A stretch of 64,000 nt of DNA from a bacterium (lineage in GTDB: Bacteria > Gemmatimonadota > Gemmatimonadetes > Longimicrobiales > RSA9), in assembly GCA_003242735.1 (NCBI GenBank), contig QGVH01000003.1, forward strand, positions 62,001 to 126,000, read 5' to 3'. The notes beneath the pieces were generated by a model. It was not told the origin of the DNA and searched no databases. It saw only the letters and a list, made by a program, of their open reading frames with translations. Positions 18,723 to 27,618 of the stretch are shown in pieces. The position numbers and the translations under genes were made by a program. Position 1 is the first letter of the stretch. The number at the start of each line of letters is the position of its first letter.

Positions 18723-19178
18723 TCACCCCTGTCCGGGCTGGACCAGGTAGCCGATCGTCTTCCACTCGCCGTCCTCGAGCTGGAGGATGACCACTTCCCT
18801 CGCGTTCGGCAGGTTGGCGAACGCGCTCGAGTACGTGAGCACCATGTACTCACCTTGCGGGCCGTTGGGCAGCTCGGTGGTGAACTCCGTCTTCTGGAGT
18901 TCGCGCCGCTGGAACGCGCCGACCTGCGCCACGACGGCCGCCACCTGCTGCGCCCACTGCTCGGCCGTGACCGCTTGCCGGAACAGCGACCCCGCCGCCT
19001 GCCAGCTCTCTGCGTACTTCCCCTGGTCCATCAACGCGAGCCATGCCTCGGCAGCGCGCTGCGCGGCTTGCTCGCGAGCCGGCGCCGCTCCGCCTTCCTG
19101 GGCTGCGAGCGGTCGCGGGGCGACGACGGCGCCGACCAGGACTGCGGCGAGGGCGAGGGTGCGGAGCGAGCGGATCAT
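18723..19178 (-). CDS. Secreted DUF4019-type protein
   Basis: A protein of 151 residues with a Sec signal ending PLAAQ. After an Ala-rich linker the domain reads 'AAEAWLALMDQGKYAESWQ', 'AVTAEQWAQQVAAVVAQVG', 'FTTELPNGPQGEYMVLTY' and 'EVVILQLEDGEWKTIGY'. This is the DUF4019 pattern (an NTF2-like fold, often with an SH3-like partner). The start at 19178 follows GGGAGATG. Relatives are periplasmic and of unknown function. Confidence 0.8.
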   Translation of the reverse strand: MIRSLRTLALAAVLVGAVVAPRPLAAQEGGAAPAREQAAQRAAEAWLALMDQGKYAESWQAAGSLFRQAVTAEQWAQQVAAVVAQVGAFQRRELQKTEFTTELPNGPQGEYMVLTYSSAFANLPNAREVVILQLEDGEWKTIGYLVQPGQG

Positions 19179-19496
19179 CGGATCATCTCCCGGGTTGGAG
19201 GTGGTGTCCACTCGGCGCCAGGCGTTGCCGCCGAGGCGCCGCGGGCCGTGAACCACGGGCGCGACTCGCGCCAGGCCGGTCCGGGAATCGGTGCGTCCTG
19301 GCGTGCTGTCGTTCCCGCGGGGGAGTGGGGGGAGCACGCAAGTCGCGTACTCAGGACGAGACCGCCCCCGGATTTGTTTCGAACCGGGAGTGGACGGCTC
19401 GCGTCGGGCCGCCGCGGCCGGCTCGTGAATCTTTCCTGCGCCAGCCGCCGTAGGGGGATCCGACCGCAGCGCCCACCCGTTCGCACGGAGGGACCC
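19179..19496. other. Divergent intergenic region
   Basis: 318 bases between the DUF4019 gene and the small membrane protein gene, which point away from each other. It should hold both promoters. A CCCGG...CCGGG inverted repeat lies near 19370-19391. No further gene was recognised. Confidence 0.35.
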
Positions 19497-19688
19497 ATGA
19501 GGCTGGTAGCGAAGATCGCGGCCGGCGGCATCCTCGCCGTCATCGGCCTGATGGTGCTCAAGGCCGTGATCGGGCTCGTCGGCATGCTCGCCGGACTCCT
19601 GGCGCTCGCCTTCAAGATCGCGCTGGTCGTCTTCGTGATCTGGCTGGTGATGCGCCTGTTCCGGCGGCCGCGGGACGAGCTCGCATGA
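19497..19688 (+). CDS. 63-residue membrane microprotein
   Basis: A short protein preceded by CGGAGGGA. It is almost entirely two hydrophobic helices ('GGILAVIGLMVLKAVIGLVG', 'LLALAFKIALVVFVIWLVM') with a basic tail FRRPRDELA. Its stop codon overlaps the start of the next gene in an ATGA quartet, so the two are translationally coupled. No family can be named. Confidence 0.7.
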   Translation: MRLVAKIAAGGILAVIGLMVLKAVIGLVGMLAGLLALAFKIALVVFVIWLVMRLFRRPRDELA

Positions 19689-20050
19689 GGAACGGCGTGG
19701 CGGAGCCGCGCTGGGTCGTCCTGCGCGAACTGTTCGTCCGCGCAGGACAGGTGCGGCGCTTCGAGCAGGTCTACGGCCCGGCCGGCGAACGTGCGCGGCT
19801 GCTGGAGCGCGCGCCGGGCTACGTGCGCACGGAACTGTGGCGCGACCCGGCGACGCCGGGCCGCTACATCGCCACGGATCACTGGACGTCCGCCGAGGCG
19901 TACTCCGCGTTCCTCTCCGGGTTCGCCGCGGAGCACGCCGGGCTGGAGGCGTTGGGGCGCGAGCTGATCGAGCGTGAGAGGCACCTCGGCGCCTTCGACA
20001 GCGTGCGGCCCTCTCCTTTCCCGCACTTCCCGCGTACATTGGAGGCCTGA
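19685..20050 (+). CDS. Antibiotic biosynthesis monooxygenase (ABM) domain protein
   Basis: A protein of 121 residues with the small ferredoxin-like ABM fold: 'VVLRELFVRAGQVRRFEQVY', 'LLERAPGYVRTELWRDP', 'GRYIATDHWTSAEAYSAFL' and a closing helix. ABM proteins act on small aromatics or haem, or serve as quinol monooxygenases, but many are uncharacterised. It overlaps the upstream microprotein gene by four bases, so the pair is probably co-expressed. Fold assignment is good; substrate unknown. Confidence 0.8.
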   Translation: MRNGVAEPRWVVLRELFVRAGQVRRFEQVYGPAGERARLLERAPGYVRTELWRDPATPGRYIATDHWTSAEAYSAFLSGFAAEHAGLEALGRELIERERHLGAFDSVRPSPFPHFPRTLEA

Positions 20051-20054
20051 CCCC

Positions 20055-20075
20055 GGCGCGCCCGTGCGGCGCGCC
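20055..20075 (+). terminator. Hairpin after the ABM gene
   Basis: GGCGCGCC at 20055-20062 and GGCGCGCC at 20068-20075 form an 8-bp all-GC stem with loop CGTGC, five bases after the stop codon. There is no U-tract, so it is a possible rather than a typical intrinsic terminator. Confidence 0.35.
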
Positions 20076-20109
20076 GCGCGTCCACGGTCCGTCCCGATGG
20101 AGGGAGCGC

Positions 20110-21243
20110 ATGGGGAAGTCCGTCGCGGTGCACGAGGCGCCCGACGCCGTCGTCGCTCCGATGCGAGCCCGCTCGTTTGCCTCCGGCGGCGTCACGGCCC
20201 TTCGGATCGCTTCTCTCCTGCTGGCTCTCGCCCAACCGTCCGCGGCCGCTGCCCAGTGGGTCGAGCAGCCGACGGGGAGCAACGCCGAGTTCCGCGGCCT
20301 TGCCGCCGTGGATTCGCTGGTGGCGTGGACCGGCGGTCGCAACGGCGCGTTCGCCCGCACGACGGATGGCGGCGCCACGTGGGTCGCGGGCATCGTGTCC
20401 GGCGCGGAGTCGCTGTTCTTCGTGGACGTGCACGCGCTGGACGCGGACACGGCGTGGCTGTTGGGCACCAGCTTCGATGGCGGGCTCGCGCGCATCTACC
20501 ACACCACGGATGGCGGCGCGACGTGGCGCATGCAGTTCGAGGACACCACGCCCGGCGCGTTCTACGACGGCTTCGCGTTCTGGGATGCGCAGCGCGGCAT
20601 CGCGTTCGGCGACCCGGTGAACGGCTCGTTCCGGATCGTGCGGACGGAGGACGGCGGGCGGACGTGGAACGTCGTGCCGGCAGAGAACATCCCTCCGCCG
20701 CTGGACGGCGAGGCAGGGTTCGCGGCGAGTGGGACGGCGGTCGTGACGCGGCCGAACGGGCTCGCGTGGATCGGCACCGGCGGCGGACGTGTCGCGCGTG
20801 TGTACCGGACGTCGGACTACGGCGCGACGTGGGAGGTGGCGGAGACGCCGCTCGCCGCCGGCCCGACGGCCGGCATCTTCGGCATCGCGTTCCGGGACTC
20901 GCTGAACGGCGTGGCCGTGGGCGGCGACTACCAGCAGCGCACCGCCGCGACGCCGAACGTGCTGCGCACGCGTGACGGCGGGCGGACGTGGGAGCTGGTG
21001 GGCACGAGCGCGCCGCCCGGCGTGCGCTACGGCGTGGTGTACGTGCCGGGCGCGCAGCCGCCCGTGCTGGTCGCCGTCGGGCCGTCCGGCTCCGGCTACT
21101 CGCTGGACGACGGCGCGACGTGGACGCCGATCGGTGACGTCGGCTACAACACCGTATCGTTCGCCGCGCGGAACGCCGGATGGGCGGCGGGGACGGAAGG
21201 GCGGATCGCGCGGTGGAGGGGCGTGTTCGGCGTGGAGCGGTGA
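20110..21243 (+). CDS. Secreted BNR/Asp-box beta-propeller protein (YCF48/oxidoreductase-like)
   Basis: A protein of 377 residues with a signal peptide of about 48 residues ending AAAAQ. The rest is a sialidase-like propeller with at least five Asp-boxes: 'RTTDGGATWVAG', 'HTTDGGATWRMQF', 'RTEDGGRTWNVV', 'RTSDYGATWEVA' and 'RTRDGGRTWELV', plus 'SLDDGATWTPI'. Catalytic sialidase residues are not apparent. The pattern matches the YCF48/'oxidoreductase' type of propeller used as a scaffold in secreted proteins. It is monocistronic. Confidence 0.85.
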   Translation: MGKSVAVHEAPDAVVAPMRARSFASGGVTALRIASLLLALAQPSAAAAQWVEQPTGSNAEFRGLAAVDSLVAWTGGRNGAFARTTDGGATWVAGIVSGAESLFFVDVHALDADTAWLLGTSFDGGLARIYHTTDGGATWRMQFEDTTPGAFYDGFAFWDAQRGIAFGDPVNGSFRIVRTEDGGRTWNVVPAENIPPPLDGEAGFAASGTAVVTRPNGLAWIGTGGGRVARVYRTSDYGATWEVAETPLAAGPTAGIFGIAFRDSLNGVAVGGDYQQRTAATPNVLRTRDGGRTWELVGTSAPPGVRYGVVYVPGAQPPVLVAVGPSGSGYSLDDGATWTPIGDVGYNTVSFAARNAGWAAGTEGRIARWRGVFGVER

Positions 21244-21368
21244 GGCGGCCGGCGGCGCGCCACGACCGCCTCACGTTCTGCCGCCCGGGCCGCCGCGTGC
21301 TCCATATCTCTCTAGGCTCTCCAGGTCCCCGATCCAGGTTCCCTCGCCCGCACCCTGGCCCCGCGGAG

Positions 21369-21572
21369 CTAGGACCGGTTCTCGCTCGCCCAGCGGTGCG
21401 CCGTATACGCGGAGACGATGTGGCAGACCCAGCCCAGCAGTCCACCGGTGCCGACCCAGAAGCCGGGGGTCACGATCAGCCAGAACAGGCCCCGCAGGAA
21501 CTTGCCGTTGTAGATCTGCCCCAGTCCCGGGATCAGGAAGCTCAGCACCGCCGCGGTGCCCGGATTCTTCAT
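21369..21572 (-). CDS. TM2-like small membrane protein
   Basis: A protein of 67 residues: 'AAVLSFLIPGLGQIYNGKFLRGLFWL' forms the first helix and turn, and 'GTGGLLGWVCHIVSAYTAH' the second. The SFLxPGLGQxYNGxxxRG motif is typical of TM2/DUF5683-type double-helix membrane proteins. Function unknown. Confidence 0.75.
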   Translation of the reverse strand: MKNPGTAAVLSFLIPGLGQIYNGKFLRGLFWLIVTPGFWVGTGGLLGWVCHIVSAYTAHRWASENRS

Positions 21573-22033
21573 CGCTTGCCTCGGTCGGTCATGGCTTTGC
21601 CGTGTCGGCCCATGCGCTCGGCCGGCGCCGCCGACGCCTCATCATCCGCCCATACGTGTGGCGCCCCGCTCGGGTTTACGAGGCATGGGGTCGAGGGATG
21701 GCGCCGAGCCGTATCGGTGAGGGAGCGGCCCGGGCACGACGGGCGAGCGGTCGTGCGCGACGGTGCCAACGCACGCCGTCGGCCGCTCGCCCGATCCGGG
21801 CGGCTCCATCACCGCGTGCACGCCCTGGCGCCGCCACGCGCCCGCCGGTCCCCGCATCTGGCCACCGTTGTCCAGCCCCCGTGGCGTGCCGCTTGCCCCC
21901 ACCCGTGTGGGCTTCCTGCACGGCGGGGATCCGGTCGCCGGCGGCCCGGCTGGGGGATCGCCCCGGCCGGGCCACGCAGGTGCGCCAGGACCCGGCTCAC
22001 GCGTGCGTGCATCACGGAACCGTGGAGGCGACG
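21573..22033. other. Intergenic region upstream of the universal stress gene
   Basis: About 460 bases, GC-rich, with no domain-bearing frame on either strand. It should contain the divergent promoters of the TM2-like gene and the universal stress gene, but I could not pick out convincing elements. Confidence 0.35.
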
Positions 22034-23011
22034 GTGTACCGTACGATCCTCCTACCGCTCGACGGCTCGGTCTTCTCGGAGCACGCCCTGCCCGCCGCGA
22101 TCGAGGTGGCACGGCGCTCGGGCGCGGTGCTGCACCTGGTGCACGTGTACCAGCCGGACGAGCCGTGGCGCGACCAGGAGGAGCTGACGCCGTACCGCTT
22201 CGAGGGCCAGCCCGCGTACGACGACGTCTACGAGAGCATGGACCGGCGCCTCGCCCGTCGTTACCTGGCGTGGGCGGCGCGGCAGGCGGAGGAGCGCGGC
22301 GCACGCGCGGAGACCGCGCTGTTGAACGGCCAGGATGAGGCTGCGGCCAGGATCCAGCGCTACGCGGACGAGGTGGGCGCGGACCTGGTCGTCATGGCGA
22401 CGCACGGCCGCGGCGCGCTGAGCCGTGCATGGCTCGGCAGCGTGGCCGACACGCTGGTGCGGGAGGTCCGCCGGCCGGTGCTGCTGGTGCGTCCGCCAGG
22501 CGAGGACGTGCGGCCGGACTTCGATGCGCGGGTCAGGTTCCACCACCTGCTCATCCCGCTGGATGGGTCGGACGAGGCCGAGCAGGCGGTGCCGCCGGCC
22601 ATGGAGCTGGGCGAGGCGATGGATGCACGGTTCACGCTTCTTACCGTGATCCCTGTGCCGATCCCGCTCGGAGTCATGAACCCGGAGCTCATGGTGGATG
22701 AGCGTGAACGCGCCGTGACGAGTGGGCCGGAGCCGAACGGCCCCGCCCACGCGTACCTCGAAAGCGTGGCCGAGCGGCTGCGGCGCGAGGGCCGGCAGGT
22801 GGATGTGGACGTCGTGGTGGAGGGCGACGTGACCGCCGCGATCCTCGGCGAAGCGGAGCGGGTCGGCGCCGACGTCATCGCGATCGCCACCCACGGCCGC
22901 AGCGGACTCTCCAGACTCGTGATGGGCAGCGTCGCCGGCGAGCTGGTCCGCAAGGCCGACGTGCCGGTGTTGGTCTACCGGCCGGAGCCCCGCGCGGAGT
23001 CCCGCGCGTGA
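22034..23011 (+). CDS. Tandem universal stress protein (two UspA domains)
   Basis: A protein of 325 residues with a GTG start five bases after GGAGG (22024-22028). A long open frame continues upstream but has no domain. Domain 1 (about residues 2-155) begins 'YRTILLPLDGSVFSEHALPAA' and ends with the ATP-binding pattern 'ATHGRGALSRAWLGSVADTL'. Domain 2 (about 170-318) begins 'FHHLLIPLDGSDEAEQAVPPA' and ends 'ATHGRSGLSRLVMGSVAGEL'. Both keep the G-2x-G-9x-G-S phosphate loop, so ATP binding is likely. Such tandem Usp proteins help survival under starvation or redox stress. Confidence 0.92.
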   Translation: MYRTILLPLDGSVFSEHALPAAIEVARRSGAVLHLVHVYQPDEPWRDQEELTPYRFEGQPAYDDVYESMDRRLARRYLAWAARQAEERGARAETALLNGQDEAAARIQRYADEVGADLVVMATHGRGALSRAWLGSVADTLVREVRRPVLLVRPPGEDVRPDFDARVRFHHLLIPLDGSDEAEQAVPPAMELGEAMDARFTLLTVIPVPIPLGVMNPELMVDERERAVTSGPEPNGPAHAYLESVAERLRREGRQVDVDVVVEGDVTAAILGEAERVGADVIAIATHGRSGLSRLVMGSVAGELVRKADVPVLVYRPEPRAESRA

Positions 23012-23114
23012 GCGTCGCGCCGGCGGGCGTCGGCGCAGCGCGTCAACGCGGGGGCTCGCGCGGTACGTCCGATCGGGCCGGCGGGATGCCGCCTGCATCC
23101 CGCCGGCGGTTCGG

Positions 23115-25652
23115 TCACGGCGCGGTTGCCCGCGCCCAGTCCCAGCTCTCGAGGCCCCGGTCGTTCACCGCCTTGACCATGATCTCTGCGCCGGCGGGAA
23201 CGTCGGACAGGCGCGCGCGCGGCTCGCTCACCGTCGTCGTGCGCAGTTCGCCCCCGGGCGCGCGGTAGGCGACGACGTAGGACCGCACGTCCGACTCCAC
23301 GGCCGGCGCCCACCGCGCCTCCACGTCCCGCCCGCGGCGCGTGACCTCCAGCCCCGTGAGCCGTGACGGGCTCGCGGCCATCAGCATGATGGATGCGACC
23401 GTCGTCTTGCTGACCTCCGCGACGAGCCGCTGGTCCACCGTCTCGAGCACGTCGTGCTCCTCGTGGTAGTGCGGGTTGCCGAGGATCGGGTAGGAGCCGA
23501 TGCCGGCGATGATGTCGCCCCACGCCTCGTAGAACGCAGCGGCATCCGTCCCGCGGTAGTACTCGGCATCGTAGGTGATCAGGCCGGTGAACAGGATCGC
23601 GGCCGCGTGCTGGAGGTCGCGGAGACCATGGTTCGAGTACCGGATCGTGTTGTCCAGCCGGACATCGTTCGCGTAGCCGACCATGTCGTTGTTCAGCGCG
23701 CCGAGGACCTTCAGTCCCTCCTCGGCCGCGCGACGCACGAACTCCCGGCTCCCCAGCAGGCCCGACTCCTCGCCCGTGAAGAACGCGAACTTGATGGTCC
23801 GCGGCTGCGGCCGCTTCGCGAGCACTCGTGCCGCCTCGAGCAGCGCGGTCGCGCCCGAGCTGTTGTCATCCGCGCCCGGGCCGCGCTCGACCGAGTCGAA
23901 GTGGCTGGACACGACGTAGACCAGGTCCGGGTCCACGGTGCCGCGCAGCGTGGCGATGACGTTGGCCGTGCGGATGCCCGGCCGCGGCTCGAACCACTGG
24001 ATCTCCGGCTCGTAGCCGAACTGGCGGAGCTTGGCCGCGTAGTACTCGATCGCCCGGTGGTTGCCCGGCTGCGTGATGTGCTTGGAGCCGAGCCGGTAGA
24101 CGTCGTTCGCGTAGCCGTAGATGCGGGTCGCGGAGACGTCCTGCACCGCCGCGCGCACCTCGTCCGCGATCGGCGCGAACATCTTCTCGGCCCGCGCGCG
24201 CAGGTCCTGCTCGCGGGCGAGGTTGGCGCGGATGCGGGCGAGTACCTCATCCTTCGTGACCTTGCGGGTGAGGTCGAGCAGCACGACCTGCCGCTCGGGC
24301 GAGATCGTGTTGCCGTCCCGGTCCGCGACGATCAAGACCTTCGTGCCGTCCCGGCTCACCGCCCACTCGTACTCCGGCGCGACGGTGCGCACGGTGTTGT
24401 TGTGGTGCAACCGCGTGCGCTCGCCGGTCTCCACGTCGTACAGGTACGAGCGGCGGTGGCGCGGCTCGCCCACCAGCGCGAGGACCGTCTTCGCGTCAAT
24501 GAACCGGGGCTCCACGTCGTGCTGGATCTCGTAGGTGAGCCGACGCTCGTTCGTGCCGTCGCTCGCCACGACGAACAGCTCCCAATCCTCCCGCGGCATC
24601 ATCTGATAGACGACCAAGCTGCCGTCCGGCGAGAGGGCCGGCGCCGCGACCGGGGCCGTCGTGCGCTTGACGACGACCGGGTCGCCGCCTGCGCTCAGGG
24701 AGAGGACGTTCACGGTGTTCTCGCCGTTCGCCTGGGCGATGAACGCGAGCGTCGAGCCGTCTGCGGAGAGCGCGGGCTGGGTGCCCTCGAACGTCCGCGT
24801 CTCGCCGGTCGAGAGGTCGCGCACCGCGATCGTGCGGCGGTTCACCGTGTAGACGAGGTGCTTGCCGCCCGGCACTGCCATGATGTTCTCGTGGATACCC
24901 GGCTCGGTCACGACCTCCGCTGGCCGCTGGCCGTCCCGGAATGCGACGATCACGGTCCGATCGGTCTGGCCGCGCGGGAAGCCGGCAACGTAGAGCGCGC
25001 TGCCGTCCGCCGAGAACGTGATCTCGGTCTTGGCCAGATCCTCCGCTTCGATGGTGCGCTCGCGGCCAGACACCAGGTCCTGCACCTTGATCCTCGACTC
25101 CAACGCCTCGAGGATCGCGATGGCGCGTGTGCGGCGGATCAGCTCCTCGCGGCTCGCGCGTGCGGCGGTCAGGCGTTGCAGGTCATCGTAAGCGGCCTTG
25201 AGCGCCGCGCTCGGCCGTGAAGGAGGTTCGATGTACGCTGCGCGGAGGCCGTCCGGCGAGAACACCAGCCCGGTGCCCCGGACCTCGCGCAGCTTGCGCG
25301 GGGACGCGCCGGAGATGTCGACGATGTGCGTGCGCAGCGTCTCCCGCGTGCCGGTCTCGTAGGCGACCAGGCGGCCGTCCGGGCTGAACTGGATCGCGCG
25401 GCCGTCCGGCGCGATCTCGGTGGCGTGATACAGCTCGCCGGTGAGCAGCGCCACCGGCTCGAGGAAGCGCTCGCCGCCAGGCGTCTGGAGCAGCCGCTCG
25501 AGCTGCGAGAGCGCATCGGGGTACGCGCCGTCCTGCCAGTTCACGTAGGCAGAGTCGTACAGCTCCTGTAGCGGATCCTGTGCGGCCGCCGCGGAGGGCG
25601 CCGCCAACAGGATCGCAGGTAGCAGCAACGTCAGCGATCGGGTATACTCCAT
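23115..25652 (-). CDS. Secreted M28 aminopeptidase with WD40-like (PD40) propeller and C-terminal Fn3-like domain
   Basis: A protein of 845 residues; the start at 25652 begins the signal peptide (ending SAAAAQ). Residues of about 90-500 form a PD40 propeller ('IQFSPDGRLVAYETG', 'LVFSPDGLRAAYIE', 'PALSPDGSLVVYQMM'). The C-terminal half is an M28 zinc exopeptidase. Its ligands are in SSHFDS, GADDNSSG, TGEESGLLGS (catalytic Glu-Glu), LNNDMVGYAND and a final His in GNPHYHEEHDVL. The last 90 residues read as a fibronectin-like domain ('VESDVRSYVVAYRAP'). The propeller may gate substrate access. It fits with the peptide transporter and dipeptidase nearby in a peptide-degrading lifestyle. Confidence 0.92.
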   Translation of the reverse strand: MEYTRSLTLLLPAILLAAPSAAAAQDPLQELYDSAYVNWQDGAYPDALSQLERLLQTPGGERFLEPVALLTGELYHATEIAPDGRAIQFSPDGRLVAYETGTRETLRTHIVDISGASPRKLREVRGTGLVFSPDGLRAAYIEPPSRPSAALKAAYDDLQRLTAARASREELIRRTRAIAILEALESRIKVQDLVSGRERTIEAEDLAKTEITFSADGSALYVAGFPRGQTDRTVIVAFRDGQRPAEVVTEPGIHENIMAVPGGKHLVYTVNRRTIAVRDLSTGETRTFEGTQPALSADGSTLAFIAQANGENTVNVLSLSAGGDPVVVKRTTAPVAAPALSPDGSLVVYQMMPREDWELFVVASDGTNERRLTYEIQHDVEPRFIDAKTVLALVGEPRHRRSYLYDVETGERTRLHHNNTVRTVAPEYEWAVSRDGTKVLIVADRDGNTISPERQVVLLDLTRKVTKDEVLARIRANLAREQDLRARAEKMFAPIADEVRAAVQDVSATRIYGYANDVYRLGSKHITQPGNHRAIEYYAAKLRQFGYEPEIQWFEPRPGIRTANVIATLRGTVDPDLVYVVSSHFDSVERGPGADDNSSGATALLEAARVLAKRPQPRTIKFAFFTGEESGLLGSREFVRRAAEEGLKVLGALNNDMVGYANDVRLDNTIRYSNHGLRDLQHAAAILFTGLITYDAEYYRGTDAAAFYEAWGDIIAGIGSYPILGNPHYHEEHDVLETVDQRLVAEVSKTTVASIMLMAASPSRLTGLEVTRRGRDVEARWAPAVESDVRSYVVAYRAPGGELRTTTVSEPRARLSDVPAGAEIMVKAVNDRGLESWDWARATAP

Positions 25653-25996
25653 CGATCCACCTCGGCGGGGGTGTCGAGCGCTCCGGCTCGCCCGCGCACG
25701 GGTCGGGGCCGGAGCCTGCGCCCTTGTCGATGAAGCGCGCCGCAGGTCGTCACGCCAGGAGCGCATGGTCCGCGTTCAGGTCTCCATGACCGTCGAGCGC
25801 CGCCTGCGGCGCTCCAGACTCGAGGACACGTACACCGCCCCCGCCGGCGCGATCCTGTCCGCCGTCGGCTTCGTCGGCCCGTGGGGCCTGTACCCTCGGG
25901 GGGCCTGTTCGCCCACGTCGGCGCGGGCGTGCGTGCCGGGGCCGGCGGCGCTGACTTCGTTGCGGCCGTTCGGCGCGGGGCGTGAGGACGGAGACC
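25653..25996. other. Divergent intergenic region
   Basis: 344 bases between the divergent M28 and MBL genes. It must contain both promoters. I saw no gene, repeat or hairpin in it. Confidence 0.35.
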
Positions 25997-26890
25997 ATGG
26001 TACTGGACATCGAGTATCTCGGCCAGCGGGGCGCGATCGGCGCGTTCCTGATCGAGACGGACGGCGGCGCGGCCATCGTCGACCCCGGCCCCGCGTCCGC
26101 GCTGTCCGGCCTGCGCGCTCGCCTTGCGGAGCAGGGCCTCGGCGTGGCCGACCTCGAGGCCGTCCTCCTCACCCACATCCACCTCGACCACGCCGGCGCG
26201 ACCGGAACGCTGGTGCGCGAGAACCCGCGGCTGCGCGTCTACGTGCACGAGCGCGGCGCGCCGCACCTCGTGGACCCGACACGGCTGCTGGCCAGCGCGG
26301 GCCGCCTGTACGGCGACCAGATGCAACGGCTGTGGGGCGAGGTCCTTCCCGTTCCGCGCGACAACCTGCACACGCTCGCGGGCGGCGAGGAGGTGCGGCT
26401 GGGGACGCGGGTGCTCGAGACCGCGTACACGCCGGGCCACGCGGTGCACCACGTGAGTTACCTGGACGCGGGCGAGGGCGTCGCGTTCGTGGGCGACACG
26501 GGCGGGCTGCGCCTCGACAACGCCCGCGTCGTCCTGCCGCTCACGCCGCCGCCGGACTTCGACCTCGAGGCGTGGCGGCAGAGCCTGGCGTGGTTCGCCG
26601 TGTGGCGGCCCGAGCGCCTCGTCGTCACGCACTTCGGCTTCGCCGACGACGTGCCCTGGCACCTCGCGCAGCTCGAGGAAGGGCTCGAGGACTGGGTGGC
26701 ACGCGTGCGCGCGTCGCTCGCCCGTGAGGCAACGGACGAGGCAAGGGCGCGTGCGTTCGCCGACGACGTCGCCGCCGAGCTCGCCGGCCGCCTATCCGCC
26801 GACGAGGTGGCGCGCTACGTCGCCGGCGCGGGACTGGAGGCGTGCTGGGCCGGGATCGCACGGTGGGTGAGGAAGCAGCAGGGCGGCTGA
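25997..26890 (+). CDS. MBL-fold metallohydrolase (glyoxalase II-like)
   Basis: A protein of 297 residues; ATG at 25997 (after GGAG) is preferred over GTG 15 bases earlier. The zinc motif 'LTHIHLDHAGATG' (HxHxDH) lies near residue 58. 'YTPGHAVHHVSYL' gives the third-site His and 'FVGDTGGLRL' the bridging Asp. 'VVTHFG' near residue 215 gives the last His. The C-terminal extension of about 80 residues is helical. This is a hydrolase of thioesters, lactones or similar; the substrate cannot be told from sequence. Confidence 0.9.
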   Translation: MVLDIEYLGQRGAIGAFLIETDGGAAIVDPGPASALSGLRARLAEQGLGVADLEAVLLTHIHLDHAGATGTLVRENPRLRVYVHERGAPHLVDPTRLLASAGRLYGDQMQRLWGEVLPVPRDNLHTLAGGEEVRLGTRVLETAYTPGHAVHHVSYLDAGEGVAFVGDTGGLRLDNARVVLPLTPPPDFDLEAWRQSLAWFAVWRPERLVVTHFGFADDVPWHLAQLEEGLEDWVARVRASLAREATDEARARAFADDVAAELAGRLSADEVARYVAGAGLEACWAGIARWVRKQQGG

Positions 26891-27036
26891 GGGCAGGCGG
26901 CGGCGGTCGCGGCGATCCGGCCTAGATGATCCACCGGTCGGCGATGCGATCCACGTACCACTGGCCGTCCCAGCGCCTCCGGGCAGTGTCCAGGCCGGGT
27001 GCGCTCGGCGGGCCGGGGGCGTGCTCTTGCCGCGGC

Positions 27037-27066
27037 TTGACCCCCCGTCCGCTCCCGGGGTACTCT
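27037..27066 (+). promoter_or_regulatory. Candidate promoter of the molybdenum hydroxylase operon
   Basis: TTGACC (27037-27042) and TACTCT (27061-27066) are separated by 18 bases, 48 bases before the first gene's ATG. The -35 match is good and the -10 match moderate. Confidence 0.35.
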
Positions 27067-27113
27067 ACTTGCACCCGGGCAGCGGGCTCCCATCTCCACG
27101 CGGGAAATCCGGC

Positions 27114-27605
27114 ATGCACGCGATCGTCACCCTGGATGTCAACGGCGACCGTCGCCAGGTCGGCGTGCCGGCGCACTACACGCTGCTGGAGACGCTGCGC
27201 TACGTGCTCGGGCTCACGGGCTCCAAGCAGGGCTGCGACAAGGGCGACTGCGGCGCGTGCACCGTGTTGCTGGACGGGGAGCCCACGCTCGCCTGCCTCA
27301 CGCCGGTCTGGGAGGCGGAAGGGCGCAAGGTGCTGACGGTCGAAGGGCTGGCCGGCCCCGGCCGGCTGCACCCACTCCAGGAGGCGTTCCAGCGGGCCGG
27401 CGCTGCGCAGTGTGGCTTCTGCACGCCCGGCATCCTCATGTCCGCCGCTGCACTGCTCGCCCGCAACCCGAACCCCACGCGCCGCGAGATCCAGGAAGCG
27501 CTGAGCGGAAACCTCTGCCGCTGCACCGGATACACGAAGATCTACGAGGCGGTGGAGCTGGCGGCGGAGATGATCCGCGCGGCCGCGACGCAGGGGGGGC
27601 GATGA
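27114..27605 (+). CDS. Molybdenum hydroxylase, 2Fe-2S subunit
   Basis: A protein of 163 residues that carries electrons between the molybdenum and FAD subunits. The plant-type 2Fe-2S cluster motif 'GCDKGDCGACTVLLDG' lies near residues 42-57. The second, all-helical 2Fe-2S domain is marked by 'CGFCTPG' near 102 and 'CRCTGY' near 139. The start at ATG 27114 gives the usual length for the gamma subunit. It is followed 13 bases later by the molybdopterin subunit. The four-gene order is small subunit, large subunit, nitroreductase-like, FAD subunit. Confidence 0.93.
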   Translation: MHAIVTLDVNGDRRQVGVPAHYTLLETLRYVLGLTGSKQGCDKGDCGACTVLLDGEPTLACLTPVWEAEGRKVLTVEGLAGPGRLHPLQEAFQRAGAAQCGFCTPGILMSAAALLARNPNPTRREIQEALSGNLCRCTGYTKIYEAVELAAEMIRAAATQGGR

Positions 27606-27618
27606 AGCGGAGCCGCTC

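Noticed and set aside
26922..27000. Minus-strand tail reading 'DGQWYVDRIADRWII' before a stop
   Set aside because: It looks like a natural protein end, but upstream the frame runs antisense into the iron-sulfur subunit gene without content, so no gene can be supported.
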